Shown here: positions 8,145-16,564 of the stretch, one piece after another | How positions within the stretch are numbered: the first letter of the stretch is position 1 | Layout of the letters: every line of letters begins with the position of its first letter | Source of the DNA: a virus | Length of the DNA stretch: 43,533 nt | IMG/VR virus record: IMGVR_UViG_3300035670_000441 | Span: 1-43,533 of that record | Strand: one strand, 5' to 3' | Notes under the pieces: model-generated | What the model was told of the DNA's origin: nothing | What the model saw: only the letters and a program-made list of their open reading frames with translations | Database searches by the model: none | Position numbers and translations under genes: made by a program

Positions 8145-11100
8145 GCGGTTCGGTTCCTGATCCAGTTATCGAGGGCCCCGTTGGGGCGCGTCTGTTCTAC
8201 CAGGGTCGACATGACCACTCCCTTGACCATGTCAGCCACCTCTTTGCCCCGCCCGGCGGCGTCTCCGCCGGCATCCTCGCCAACCTGCACCACGATCTGA
8301 GGTGCCAGGGTGATGGCGTATTCCCCGCCCCCGCCTCCCAGTTTCTTGGCGGTCGCCTCCCTACCAGTTACGTGGGCCGGGCCCTGGACGATTTCCGGGC
8401 CGTACTCACCCACGATGCCGTACTGGCCATAGGGAATAACTCCCCCCTTGTCGTAAGCCCCCGCGTAACTGCTGCCGCCTCCCCCGGAGCTCATCTGACC
8501 GATGGCCAAGGCCGCGACAAGGCCCGCCGATGCGTAGCCCTGGGCAGTGATGAACGTGGCCAGCGACATCCCCAGGACTTTGGTGGTGTCCCCTGGAATG
8601 GCCATGGCCTGGGCTGCGGCCAGGTGCGTGTACATCAGGATCTGGGCAATCGCCAGGGCCTTCTGGGCCACGAACGCGGCCTTCTGAGCAGTGGTCGCGC
8701 CCTCGGCCACGCTGGCGAACTGACCGAGCAGACCTTCGGCGCTGTTCATCATGGAGATCATGGCCATCTTTCCGGCCTGTTCCCCGTACTCGATGCGGCT
8801 CTGGTCCAGCGCCTTGCTCTGGTCGGTGAAGCGCTGCTGGGCGGTCAGCAGGGACTGGTTCTTCCGGTCTTCGATCTCCAGCAGTCGGCGTGCATGCTCC
8901 TCCTGGTCAGCCAGTTTCAGGGCGTCCAGGGCCTTCTGCTGCTCGTACGCCTGGTTCGCAATGTTGATCTTGTCCAGCTCGTAGCCGTCGCCCAGCTCAG
9001 TCTTGCGGTTTGAGTACCAGCTGAGCCCCTGGGCCCGTTCCATCTCGGTGGAAGCCCATTCGCCGAACGGAGTCGAAGCGGAGTCACTGAGACCGGTCGG
9101 AGCAGTCGGCGCCCCGTTGAGGACCGCCTCCTTGTCGCGCACCTTGATCGCGCTGGCGAGCCGACTGTACTCGTCCATCGAGACCGCACCCTCCTTGAGG
9201 AGGCGGTTCAGCTCGGCCAAGTCACCCAGGGTCTCGGAGAACGGGGAAGTCCCGTACCCCTCTCGCAGCGCCTGCAGAGACTGGTAGTTCTTGTCCTGCT
9301 CCTTGGTCAGCTCGTAGTGGCCCCTGGCCAGCTCCTCAAGCGCCTTCGCCTTGTTCTCGGCGGAGATCTTCCCCTTGTCCATGAGCAGCTGCAGCTGCTC
9401 TGTCTTCTTCTGGGTGTCCTCCAGCGAAGCGCCCAGGGGGTCGAACCTCTGGCGCAGGGAGGCGTAGGTGGACTCGGCCGCCTTGAGCGCCTGCTCAGCC
9501 TCCCTGGCGGCCTTCTCAGCAGCCTTCTCGGCCTCCGACTTGCCGCCCTTCGGCTTGTTCTTCTGCTCGATGTTCGTGCGCAGCTGCCTGATCTGCTGCA
9601 GCAGTTCCAGTTCGGCCTTCAGTCGATCGGCTTCAAGCTCGTCATAGGTTCCCTCGAAGCTGGTCCCCTTGAGCAGGTTGTATTCCGCTCGGAGGGCGAC
9701 CACGTTTTCCAGGCGCACCTCCAGATCCGCAAGCTGCTGCTCGTCGGTCATGTGGAACTGGGTAAGGGCGTCCTGGGCGTCCGCCAGGCGGGTGGCGCTG
9801 TCAGCCACCTCGCTGTAAAGCTCGGCCTCCTTCGCCAGAAGGTCGTTGCGTTCCTGGTTGAGCCGGTTGTAGCTGTCCTGTCCTGGGCGGCTCTTCGTGT
9901 CGTTGTCATTGATGGCCTGGTCGTCCTGGGCCACCAGTGCATCTATCTCCGCCTGGACGATGGCACGCTTGCGCTGCAGGGCGATCAGCTTCTCAGCGGC
10001 GGTGGCCTCCTTCTCCATAGCTGCCGCTGCGGCAGAGGACTGACTAGCCAGCAGGTCCGCGGAGGAGACCTCCCTCAGCGTGATCATGCGCTCCTTGACC
10101 TTGTCGGCGGCGGCCTGGGTGCTGACCACCTGCTCCTTCGCCTGCTCCCACGCGGCCTTGAGCTTCTGGACATCCTCCCAACTGGTGGTGAAGCTGCCGG
10201 CGTTGAACTCCCCAAGGGCCTCCCTGTACGCCTTGGCCGCGTCCGCCGCCTTCGTGATCTTCTCCTCCTGCTGCTGGAGCAGGCTGAGCCGGTCGGCTTC
10301 GGTTGTCTTCAGGCGCTCAAGGGAGTCCTGAGCGTTCTTGATGTTCTCGTTGTACTTGGCGATCTGGCGGTCGATGTTGGCGTATTCGCTCTCCAACAGG
10401 TCCGTCGGCAGACCTTGCTTCTTGCCTTCCTCGATCAGGCCGGGCAGGCGGGACTTGCGCTGAAGGGTTTGCTCGATGCTCTGCTTTTCCGACTCGATCT
10501 GGTCCTTCAGCGCGTCACGCTCTTTGGCCAGGGCCACGCCCATGATCGACTCTTTCAGCTTGTCGTAGCTGGCCTTGAGCTCGTCCACCTTCTCTTTCTG
10601 CGCCCTGGCGGCTTCCTCGGTGTCAGTGCCGAACACCGTGGCCAGCGCGGAGCCGATACCGTACAGAAGGCCGACCCAGCCCAGCGCCCGCATCAGCACG
10701 CTGGCGCCAACGGCTAGCTTGCTCAGCCAGCCGGCAGCTACGGCCGCCGAGGTGGAGAACGCACTAAGCGCCATGGCACTGCCGGCCGCCATGGTTGCCT
10801 GGGTACGCATGGCCGCGCTGGACCCTGCGGTGTGCAGGGACAGGGACTGCATCGAGGCTCCGGTTGTCGCTGCCCTGGCGCTCAGGATGCCCAGGCCCTC
10901 GCCCAGGGACTTAGTGTCGGCGGCGAATGCCGAAGCCACGTTGCCACTGGCAAACTTGAACGCCAGGATCCCGCCCACCATCTGCGCGAGGGCGACGGCC
11001 GTGCTCTCTGCTCGGGCGAGAATCAGGTCGAGCTGGGTGAGAGAGTCACCTTCCTTCAGCGGTACGGTCAGGTCGATCAAGCTCTTCGACAGGGTTGCCG

Positions 11101-13651
11101 CACCCAGGCGCAGGCGGCCTTCTACGTTGTCGAACGCAGCCAGCTTCACTTCCTCGAACGAGGAGATGACCTCCTTCCAGTCGTACTTCAGGCCATCGGA
11201 GATCTTGTCCCGCATGCGCTCTGCGGCGCCGGCCACGTCGTCCAGGCCGCGGCGCAGCTGTACCAGGTTGTCCGCCTGGTCGACCAGGGCTGCGATCGGC
11301 GAGGTGGCGTACACGCCTACCAGGTCCTGGATGGCCGACAGGCGCTCAGCGCCCGAAACATCCTTCAGCTTGGTGCTCAGTTGCCCGATGATGTCGACCA
11401 GGCCCCTGGTCTTGCCCTCTGCGTCGAGTACAGAGATGCCGTACTGCGACATCATCTCCGCGCCCTTCTTGGTAGGGTTCAGGATGCTGACGAACAGTCG
11501 GCGTAGCGCGGTACCAGACCGGGAAGCCTTGATGCCGGAGTTGGCCAGGGCCTCGATCGCCGCGACCGTGTCCTTCATCGACACGCCTGCGGTGTGTGCG
11601 GCCGGGCCGGCGTAGGTCAGGGCGTTGGCCAGCTGGGTGATGTCGGTGTTCGAGCTGACCACGGCGGTGGCCATGATGTCTACGATCTCGCCCAGGTCCT
11701 TGGCCTGCATGCCGAACGTCATCATCACGTTGGTGGCCATGTCCGCCGACTGCGCCATGTTGACGCCGCCAATGGTCGCAAGGTCCAGGGATGGCCTCAG
11801 CGCCACGATAGAGTCAGACGCAGACAGACCGGCCATCCCCAGCTCGGTCAGGCCGTCAGCAACCTCGGAAGCGGTGTAAATCGTGCTCTGGCCCAGGGCT
11901 CGGACCTGCTTCTCCATAGCCGCCATGCCGCCGGTGTCCTGCATCCAGAACGCCTGGCCGGAGTTCATAATGGCGTTGCTGCGCGCCATAGATGCCGTGA
12001 ACTCTGACCCGATCTCCACAGTGCTGCGCAGGGCGCTGGCGATGGCATAGGTGGAGGACGCTGCCAGAATGGTGGCGCTGGTGTACATCCCGATGTTGGT
12101 GTGCAGGCCGGACAGGCCGGCGCGCAGCATTGCGGCCGACTGCGAACCCAGGGTCATCGAGGCGTTGGCAGCTTTCTGTGCGGAGGCAAAACCCAGCAGC
12201 TCGGCGGTGGACATGGTGAGCATGCGGTTGTACCGCTGCTGCTCGGCTATCTGCGCCTGGATAGCCGCAATCTCCCGGCCATAGCTGCTGCTCAGCATGT
12301 CCTTCTGGGCTTTGAGGCGGGTCAGCTTCTCGATCTCACGCTCACGCGCCTGGCTCAGCTCCAACTGCGCCTTGCTCATGCCGTGGGCCTTCCTGGCCTC
12401 GTCCATGAGGATGTCAGAGTGCCGCTTGTTGGCGGCTACCAGGGCCTCGGTCTTGGCCAGCGCCTCCGCCTCTTCCTTGGTCATGCGCTGCTGGCTGCGC
12501 GCCTGCTCCAGGGTGGCGCGGTTCTTGGCGTCCAGGGCCGCCTTGTGGCGTTCATCAGCTACGATCAGGCGGGCCGCGGACTTCGTCAGCTCCTCCACCA
12601 CCGCTATCGATTGCTGGTCTTCAGCGATAGCCCGGCGTCGCGCCGCGATGCGGGCGTTGAGCTTGGCAATCTGCTCCTGCTCGCCGCCGTTCAGACTGGC
12701 CAGCGTTCGCGTCAACTCCTCGATCTTCACCCGCTCGCGGGTAAGCTCGGTGATCTCCTTCTCGCGGGCCTGGTTCAGGATCTTGAGCTGGGCCACCTGC
12801 TCTGCCAGTCCGCCGTTCAGGCTGTCGTGCCGACGACGCAGCTCGTCAACCTGGTTCTGCTCGCGCTGGCGGAACGTGGCGGCGGCAGCCAGCCCTTGGT
12901 TCATGGTCTGCTGCAGGGCAATCTGGGCCTGAATACCACCATCGAGACCCTGGTAGGCTCGGCGCAGCTCGCCCAGCTTGGCGCTCAGTCTGGTGGTTTC
13001 AGTGAGTTCGCTCTTCGCTGCTGACAGCTTGGCCCGGCGGACTACCATGCCCTGTGCCAGCGCCGTATTCAGCTCGGACTCAGATGCTCGCAGCTTGAGG
13101 TTCTCGGCCTGCTGGCGGATGTCGGAGGTGGTGATGAATCGCTTGGTCGCCAGGCTGACCTTGAGGACCTCGTTGTGCTTGCTCTCGGCGGTGTCCAGCG
13201 CCTTTATAGAGGCTTCGAGGTACTTGTTCTGCCCTACCATCTCGGCAGTAATACCGCGAGTCTTCTCGGCCCACTTGATAAACGACGACTTGGCAGAGGA
13301 GTCGCCGAGCAGGCGCTCCACCTCCTTCAACTTTCCGGCATAGGCATCGGCCTGTACCGTCAGCTTCAGGTTCTGCGCAGCGAGGTTGGCCAGGGTGCCG
13401 GCCACACTGCGGCGGGCGCTGTCCGTGACCTTGCCCATCTCCTCTGACGCAGCCCCGGCGGCCTTGAGCTTCTTCTCCAGCTCGTCGAACTGGTCCGCAA
13501 CGTCCTTCATCAGACGCTTGGCGGCGGTCGCCGGCTTCCCTGACTTCTTCTCCATGTTGTCCAGGGCGTGGCCCATGTTGTTCATGCGCAGCTGGAACTC
13601 GGCCAGCTGCCGGAGAGCTTCAGAGAAATCTACGTCGAACCTAGTGCTCAT
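8141..13651 (-). CDS. H: Tape measure protein, lambda gpH position, with TP901-1-type core
   Basis: The 1836-aa product is the longest in the window and is dominated by coiled coil: about residues 1-500 and 1080-1600 are rich in Glu, Lys, Arg, Ala and Gln. Residues about 580-760 carry the conserved tape measure core (VADGLTELGMAGLSASDSIV and LANALTYAGPAAHTAGVS), the TP901-1 type rather than the lambda type. Hydrophobic stretches near residues 990-1025 and 1690-1750 may contact membrane during DNA entry. The protein sets tail length during assembly; at about 1.5 angstrom per residue, the value known for lambda, it predicts a tail near 275 nm. Start ATG 13651 lies four bases after the end of the GT frame. 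The C-terminus overlaps gpM. Confidence 0.93.
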   Translation of the reverse strand: MSTRFDVDFSEALRQLAEFQLRMNNMGHALDNMEKKSGKPATAAKRLMKDVADQFDELEKKLKAAGAASEEMGKVTDSARRSVAGTLANLAAQNLKLTVQADAYAGKLKEVERLLGDSSAKSSFIKWAEKTRGITAEMVGQNKYLEASIKALDTAESKHNEVLKVSLATKRFITTSDIRQQAENLKLRASESELNTALAQGMVVRRAKLSAAKSELTETTRLSAKLGELRRAYQGLDGGIQAQIALQQTMNQGLAAAATFRQREQNQVDELRRRHDSLNGGLAEQVAQLKILNQAREKEITELTRERVKIEELTRTLASLNGGEQEQIAKLNARIAARRRAIAEDQQSIAVVEELTKSAARLIVADERHKAALDAKNRATLEQARSQQRMTKEEAEALAKTEALVAANKRHSDILMDEARKAHGMSKAQLELSQAREREIEKLTRLKAQKDMLSSSYGREIAAIQAQIAEQQRYNRMLTMSTAELLGFASAQKAANASMTLGSQSAAMLRAGLSGLHTNIGMYTSATILAASSTYAIASALRSTVEIGSEFTASMARSNAIMNSGQAFWMQDTGGMAAMEKQVRALGQSTIYTASEVADGLTELGMAGLSASDSIVALRPSLDLATIGGVNMAQSADMATNVMMTFGMQAKDLGEIVDIMATAVVSSNTDITQLANALTYAGPAAHTAGVSMKDTVAAIEALANSGIKASRSGTALRRLFVSILNPTKKGAEMMSQYGISVLDAEGKTRGLVDIIGQLSTKLKDVSGAERLSAIQDLVGVYATSPIAALVDQADNLVQLRRGLDDVAGAAERMRDKISDGLKYDWKEVISSFEEVKLAAFDNVEGRLRLGAATLSKSLIDLTVPLKEGDSLTQLDLILARAESTAVALAQMVGGILAFKFASGNVASAFAADTKSLGEGLGILSARAATTGASMQSLSLHTAGSSAAMRTQATMAAGSAMALSAFSTSAAVAAGWLSKLAVGASVLMRALGWVGLLYGIGSALATVFGTDTEEAARAQKEKVDELKASYDKLKESIMGVALAKERDALKDQIESEKQSIEQTLQRKSRLPGLIEEGKKQGLPTDLLESEYANIDRQIAKYNENIKNAQDSLERLKTTEADRLSLLQQQEEKITKAADAAKAYREALGEFNAGSFTTSWEDVQKLKAAWEQAKEQVVSTQAAADKVKERMITLREVSSADLLASQSSAAAAAMEKEATAAEKLIALQRKRAIVQAEIDALVAQDDQAINDNDTKSRPGQDSYNRLNQERNDLLAKEAELYSEVADSATRLADAQDALTQFHMTDEQQLADLEVRLENVVALRAEYNLLKGTSFEGTYDELEADRLKAELELLQQIRQLRTNIEQKNKPKGGKSEAEKAAEKAAREAEQALKAAESTYASLRQRFDPLGASLEDTQKKTEQLQLLMDKGKISAENKAKALEELARGHYELTKEQDKNYQSLQALREGYGTSPFSETLGDLAELNRLLKEGAVSMDEYSRLASAIKVRDKEAVLNGAPTAPTGLSDSASTPFGEWASTEMERAQGLSWYSNRKTELGDGYELDKINIANQAYEQQKALDALKLADQEEHARRLLEIEDRKNQSLLTAQQRFTDQSKALDQSRIEYGEQAGKMAMISMMNSAEGLLGQFASVAEGATTAQKAAFVAQKALAIAQILMYTHLAAAQAMAIPGDTTKVLGMSLATFITAQGYASAGLVAALAIGQMSSGGGGSSYAGAYDKGGVIPYGQYGIVGEYGPEIVQGPAHVTGREATAKKLGGGGGEYAITLAPQIVVQVGEDAGGDAAGRGKEVADMVKGVVMSTLVEQTRPNGALDNWIRNRTA

Positions 13652-13654
13652 TGG

Positions 13655-14439
13655 TCACCTGCGGTTTTTGCGGGAGGTCTTGCGCTGCGCGGCGGCCTTT
13701 TCGGCTTCCTCGCGGGACTTCGTGTAGTGGTCGTAGAGGACGGCGTTGTCGGCCTCCTCTATGGCCCGGTAGAAGAGGGGGAGCAGGTCTTGCGGGAGTC
13801 GGAGAATGAGCTTGGCGAAGTCCGCCATGTCCCCGAACTTGATGGGCTGGTAGCCACCCTCGTACAGCTGCCGTCTCCTGTGCAGGCGAAAGAAGGAGTC
13901 GACCAGCCAGCTGAACTGAGGGGGCGGCTCCTTGAAGCCCTCGAGGGCCGGGTGTGGTTTCCCGAACTTGCCCTCGAGTTCTCGCATCGCCCGGAGCCCT
14001 TTGGCTCCGTGCGTGATCAGGAGGCGGCAGAACCCTTTACCGACTCGGCCACTTCCTCCTCGGCTTTCTCGCGGTAGTTGCCGCGATTCAGGGAGAAGTT
14101 CTCGATGAACTGCTGGAGGTCACGGAAGCGCGGGTCGGTCAGGTACTTCAGACCCAGCTCCGGGGTGTACTTCAGGGGCTCTCCGGCCGAGGCCACGCCT
14201 TCCCAGTCCAGCAGGATGTGGTTGGCGATCACCTGGGAGGAGATGTCAGCGGCCACCTTCTCAGCCGGCTCACCGCCTGCGGACAGGGTGTCCCAGTGCT
14301 GCAGGGCCAGCTTCGAGCGCAGGAACGCGCCCGCTTCGTTGTTGTGGCGTGCGATCAGGAACCGCGCACCCATGAAATTTGCCCACACACCGCCTTCTGC
14401 GGCTGCGGGGTCTACTGCGAGGGAGTCGATGTCGAGCAT
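13655..14439 (-). CDS. GT: Tail assembly chaperone fusion GT, made by -1 frameshift
   Basis: The T frame (13655-14032) lies one base back from the G frame and is open for 125 codons from the slippery heptamer AAAGGGT, past the G stop, to 13655. Reading G to the heptamer (136 codons) and then T gives 261 residues; lambda gpGT has about 280. In lambda the fusion binds the tape measure with its T part and recruits tube subunits, and is made in a few percent of translations. T ends with a Lys/Arg-rich tail. An ATG at 13987 would give a stand-alone 110-aa T, but lacks a clear ribosome binding site and lies inside a hairpin, so the fusion is the better reading. Frame shift itself is inferred. Confidence 0.8.
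14017..14439 (-). CDS. G: Tail assembly chaperone gpG
   Basis: The product has 140 residues, the same as lambda gpG, and lies between the tail tube and tape measure genes. It starts at ATG 14439 with AAAGGA upstream and ends VAESVKGSAAS. The sequence is mixed helical with an acidic C-terminus. In lambda gpG coats the tape measure during tail assembly and is absent from virions. A slippery heptamer eight codons before the end allows a -1 shift into the T frame. The upstream 81-nt gap carries a strong hairpin and a copy of the phage palindrome. Sequence identity with lambda gpG is not evident; assignment rests on position, length and the frameshift signal. Confidence 0.82.
   Translation of the reverse strand: MLDIDSLAVDPAAAEGGVWANFMGARFLIARHNNEAGAFLRSKLALQHWDTLSAGGEPAEKVAADISSQVIANHILLDWEGVASAGEPLKYTPELGLKYLTDPRFRDLQQFIENFSLNRGNYREKAEEEVAESVKGSAAS
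14032..14038 (-). other. Programmed -1 frameshift slippery site AAAGGGT
   Basis: In the G frame the codons read GTA AAG GGT; the heptamer A AAG GGT fits the X XXY YYZ rule exactly, and both tRNAs can re-pair in the -1 frame as AAA GGG. The T frame is open across and beyond it. A perfect 7-bp hairpin (CGGAGCC, loop AAAG, GGCTCCG) lies at 13992-14009, about 22 nt downstream, farther than usual for a stimulator; no classical Shine-Dalgarno stimulator is seen just upstream. Lambda uses GGGAAAG at the equivalent place. Confidence 0.75.
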
Positions 14440-14455
14440 GGGGAATCCTTTGATA

Positions 14456-14481
14456 AGTGGCGCCCTTGTATGGGCGCCACT
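14456..14481 (-). terminator. Strong hairpin between tail tube gene and gpG (attenuator candidate)
   Basis: AGTGGCGCCC and GGGCGCCACT form a perfect 10-bp stem around a 6-nt loop. No run of T follows on the minus strand, so full intrinsic termination is doubtful. It could reduce read-through from the highly expressed tail tube gene into gpG, or protect the tube mRNA 3' end. It sits only 24 nt before the gpG start codon (measured from the stem) and leaves the gpG ribosome binding site free. Confidence 0.55.
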
Positions 14482-14489
14482 GTATCAGA

Positions 14490-14513
14490 CCTGTATTTAC
14501 AGTTCTACAGGTC
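14490..14513. promoter_or_regulatory. Near-exact palindrome copy plus extra half-site
   Basis: CCTGTATTTACAGT (14490-14503) matches the palindrome at 13 of 14 positions and is followed by a second right arm, TACAGGTC (14506-14513). The site lies between the tail tube stop and the hairpin at 14456-14481. No convincing promoter is seen around it, so it may act as a roadblock type site rather than a promoter operator. Confidence 0.5.
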
Positions 14514-14520
14514 GCAGTAA

Positions 14521-15555
14521 CTACGGTTTCTGCACGTAGGTGATGCAGATGACGCAGTCGTGGGAGGTGCCTTCGATCACTACCTGGCCCTTCTCCGCCA
14601 CGAGGGTGAGCTGGGTCTTGTAGTCCTGGTTCTCGCCGTCCGCGCTGTTGGTCGGAGATTGCGCCATCAGGTTGGGCAGCTTGATGGTGAAGATGCCTTC
14701 GGTGGTTTCCAGCTGCATCTCGGCGCTGAGGCGCTTGTTCTGCATGTGGGCGTCGAGCACGGTCTGGTCGTAGAAGTAGATCTCGCCAGACAGGGTGACG
14801 CCCACACGGCCGAAGCCTACGCCGGCAGCGAACTGGCTGCCCAGGCCCGGCTGCTCACGGGCGTTGTTCTGCACCTGCAGGGACGCATCGGAGAACGTCA
14901 TCGGCAGGGCCACGCCGTTCTCGTCCTTGATCACCAGGCTCTTCAGGTTGTTCGAGGAGTCGGCGATCTCGTAGTCGGCCGGAGCCAGTTTGGCGCGGGC
15001 GATACTGCCGCCCAGGCCGTTGGCCCCTGCCACGGCGTTCGCGTAGTCGGCGAACATGGAGATGGTGTTCAGGGCTACGGTGATCAGCTCACCATCACCG
15101 AACTCCATCGACATATCGTTGACCAGAGTGCCGTAGTAGCGCTCGTGGAACAGCTTGTCGGTCGGCGCCGGGCCTGCCTTGGAGGTCTTCTCGACCGCCA
15201 TGAACTTCTTGACCTCGCCGTCGAGCAGGTAGGTGCCCTTGGTGGGGTCCAAGTCGTCTACCAGCGCCCAGTCGTTCATCAGGGTCATGGACAGCATGTC
15301 CAGAACGAACGGAGCTGCCCCGAACTCGATGGTGGCCGCGCCGGACGCGCTGCCCTTGGTGTTCTTGGAGCCGGTCGGGCGGCGGTCGTTGGTGATGGCA
15401 GTGGAGGTCTTCGGCTCCTTGCTCATTTGGAACCCTTCCGTGGTGTACGGAAGGAACTGGAAGTCGACCGCGGCGAAGTCCGCAGCGGCGGTGCCGTCGC
15501 CGATGGCATAGGCCAGCGACACGGAAGATGTATCAGCAAAGCTGCGAACAGTCAT
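14521..15555 (-). CDS. Major tail tube protein (lambda gpV position)
   Basis: The 344-aa product lies between the tail terminator and the tail chaperone gene, where lambda has gpV (246 aa). It is beta-rich with many Gly, Thr and Ser residues and no coiled coil, as expected for a tube protein. Segments EFGDGELITVALNTISMF and AEMQLETTEGIFTIKLPN fit the beta-sandwich of tail tube subunits. The C-terminus (about residues 280-344) may form an extra exposed domain like the Ig-like domain of gpV. ATG 15555 has GAGG upstream. A stem-loop and palindrome follow the gene, in line with high expression relative to downstream genes. Confidence 0.82.
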   Translation of the reverse strand: MTVRSFADTSSVSLAYAIGDGTAAADFAAVDFQFLPYTTEGFQMSKEPKTSTAITNDRRPTGSKNTKGSASGAATIEFGAAPFVLDMLSMTLMNDWALVDDLDPTKGTYLLDGEVKKFMAVEKTSKAGPAPTDKLFHERYYGTLVNDMSMEFGDGELITVALNTISMFADYANAVAGANGLGGSIARAKLAPADYEIADSSNNLKSLVIKDENGVALPMTFSDASLQVQNNAREQPGLGSQFAAGVGFGRVGVTLSGEIYFYDQTVLDAHMQNKRLSAEMQLETTEGIFTIKLPNLMAQSPTNSADGENQDYKTQLTLVAEKGQVVIEGTSHDCVICITYVQKP

Positions 15556-15566
15556 GCAGGGTTACC

Positions 15567-16004
15567 TCATTGTTGGATTTCAAAGTCGCAATTCATCACG
15601 CCAGAGTAGGCCGTGAACCCCTGGATCTTCGCCGGCCTGACGGGCAGGAAAGACCTGAACCGGATACCGTGGATTGTCTGGTTCTCGAACCAGCGGGCCA
15701 CGGTCTCCAGGGATGCTAGGGACGGCACAGCGTTGCTGGCCGCTTTGGTGCATAGAGTGATCGAGAGGGATCCACTGCAGCGCTTCGGGGAGTTCATCCC
15801 TGGGCCTGCACGACCTACGTCCTCCACCTCGATCTCGAACAGCCAGAAGTCTTCGTTCTGCTCGAACAGCTCGCCGGCCTGCATGTCGCCTACGTCGATC
15901 GCGTCTACGATGTCGAAGGCGAACCGCATGTCAGGCTCTGCGCGGTAGAAGACGTGGTCGCGCATGCGGATGTGCAGGTCGACCATGCTGGTCAGCATCG
16001 TCAT
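15567..16004 (-). CDS. Tail terminator protein, lambda gpU-like
   Basis: The 145-aa product (lambda gpU 131 aa) directly precedes the tail tube gene. gpU forms a hexameric ring that stops tube growth and joins tail to head. Residues DHVFYRAEPDMRFAFDIVDAID and the C-terminal FLPVRPAKIQGFTAYSGVM fit the mixed alpha/beta fold loosely. The start overlaps the end of the upstream gene (ATGA). A second ATG six bases downstream (15998) is possible. Assignment is mainly by position and length. Confidence 0.65.
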   Translation of the reverse strand: MTMLTSMVDLHIRMRDHVFYRAEPDMRFAFDIVDAIDVGDMQAGELFEQNEDFWLFEIEVEDVGRAGPGMNSPKRCSGSLSITLCTKAASNAVPSLASLETVARWFENQTIHGIRFRSFLPVRPAKIQGFTAYSGVMNCDFEIQQ

Positions 16005-16564
16005 CTGGTCTTCCTCGCGTTGCCGGCGAGGATGTTTCGCTGGAAGGCCAGACTGACCGCCTCCACTGCAGACTCCCCTGCCTCCTGAATGTTTGCGCGT
16101 TCCTGGTACAGGTCGAGATCCTCGATCTCGTTGTCCTCGGACTGCATGCCGGCCGCCAGCGGGTGGTAGAAGTAGAACCTGGCCTCCGGGTTGCGCCCTT
16201 GGACCAGGCGCTGGATAACGTCCTTCAGCTCACGTTCGCGCACGAACCTTACGGTCGCTGCGAAGTTCTTACCATTGTCCCGGCGGTAGCCGACCGGAGC
16301 CAGTGGGGCCCTTGGCGGCTCCTCGCCACGAGCCCCACGGGTGCCGCGGAAGTCATTGATCTTGCCGGTCTTCCTCAGCCACGGACGGCTCTTGTTGCCG
16401 TTGTCCGCGGCCACCATCCAGTGGACGGCGGCGTTGGACGAGTCGTGCCGGGTGGCGCGGACTGCAGTCACCAGGCCCGCTACCAGGGCGGCGCGGATGC
16501 TGCGGTTAAACAGGGCTCCGATGTCCAGGACGGTGGCGTCTGCCAGGTCGGCGAACTTGCCCAT
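16001..16564 (-). CDS. Head-tail connection / tail completion protein, lambda gpZ-like
   Basis: The 187-aa product lies directly upstream of the tail terminator, the place of gpZ in lambda (192 aa). It begins MGKFADLADATVLDIGALFNRS and has a basic centre with NGKNFAATVRFVRERELK, resembling gp10/gpZ type tail completion proteins, with a helical C-terminus. ATG 16564 overlaps the upstream stop (TGATG) and has GAGGTG six bases before it; a GTG three codons upstream is less likely. It probably helps to complete tails before joining. Sequence similarity is weak, so the function rests on order. Confidence 0.6.
   Translation of the reverse strand: MGKFADLADATVLDIGALFNRSIRAALVAGLVTAVRATRHDSSNAAVHWMVAADNGNKSRPWLRKTGKINDFRGTRGARGEEPPRAPLAPVGYRRDNGKNFAATVRFVRERELKDVIQRLVQGRNPEARFYFYHPLAAGMQSEDNEIEDLDLYQERANIQEAGESAVEAVSLAFQRNILAGNARKTR

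Noticed and set aside
13655-13987. Stand-alone T protein starting at ATG 13987
   Set aside because: No good ribosome binding site, start inside a hairpin region, and the frame is open back to the slippery heptamer, so the fusion GT is favoured.
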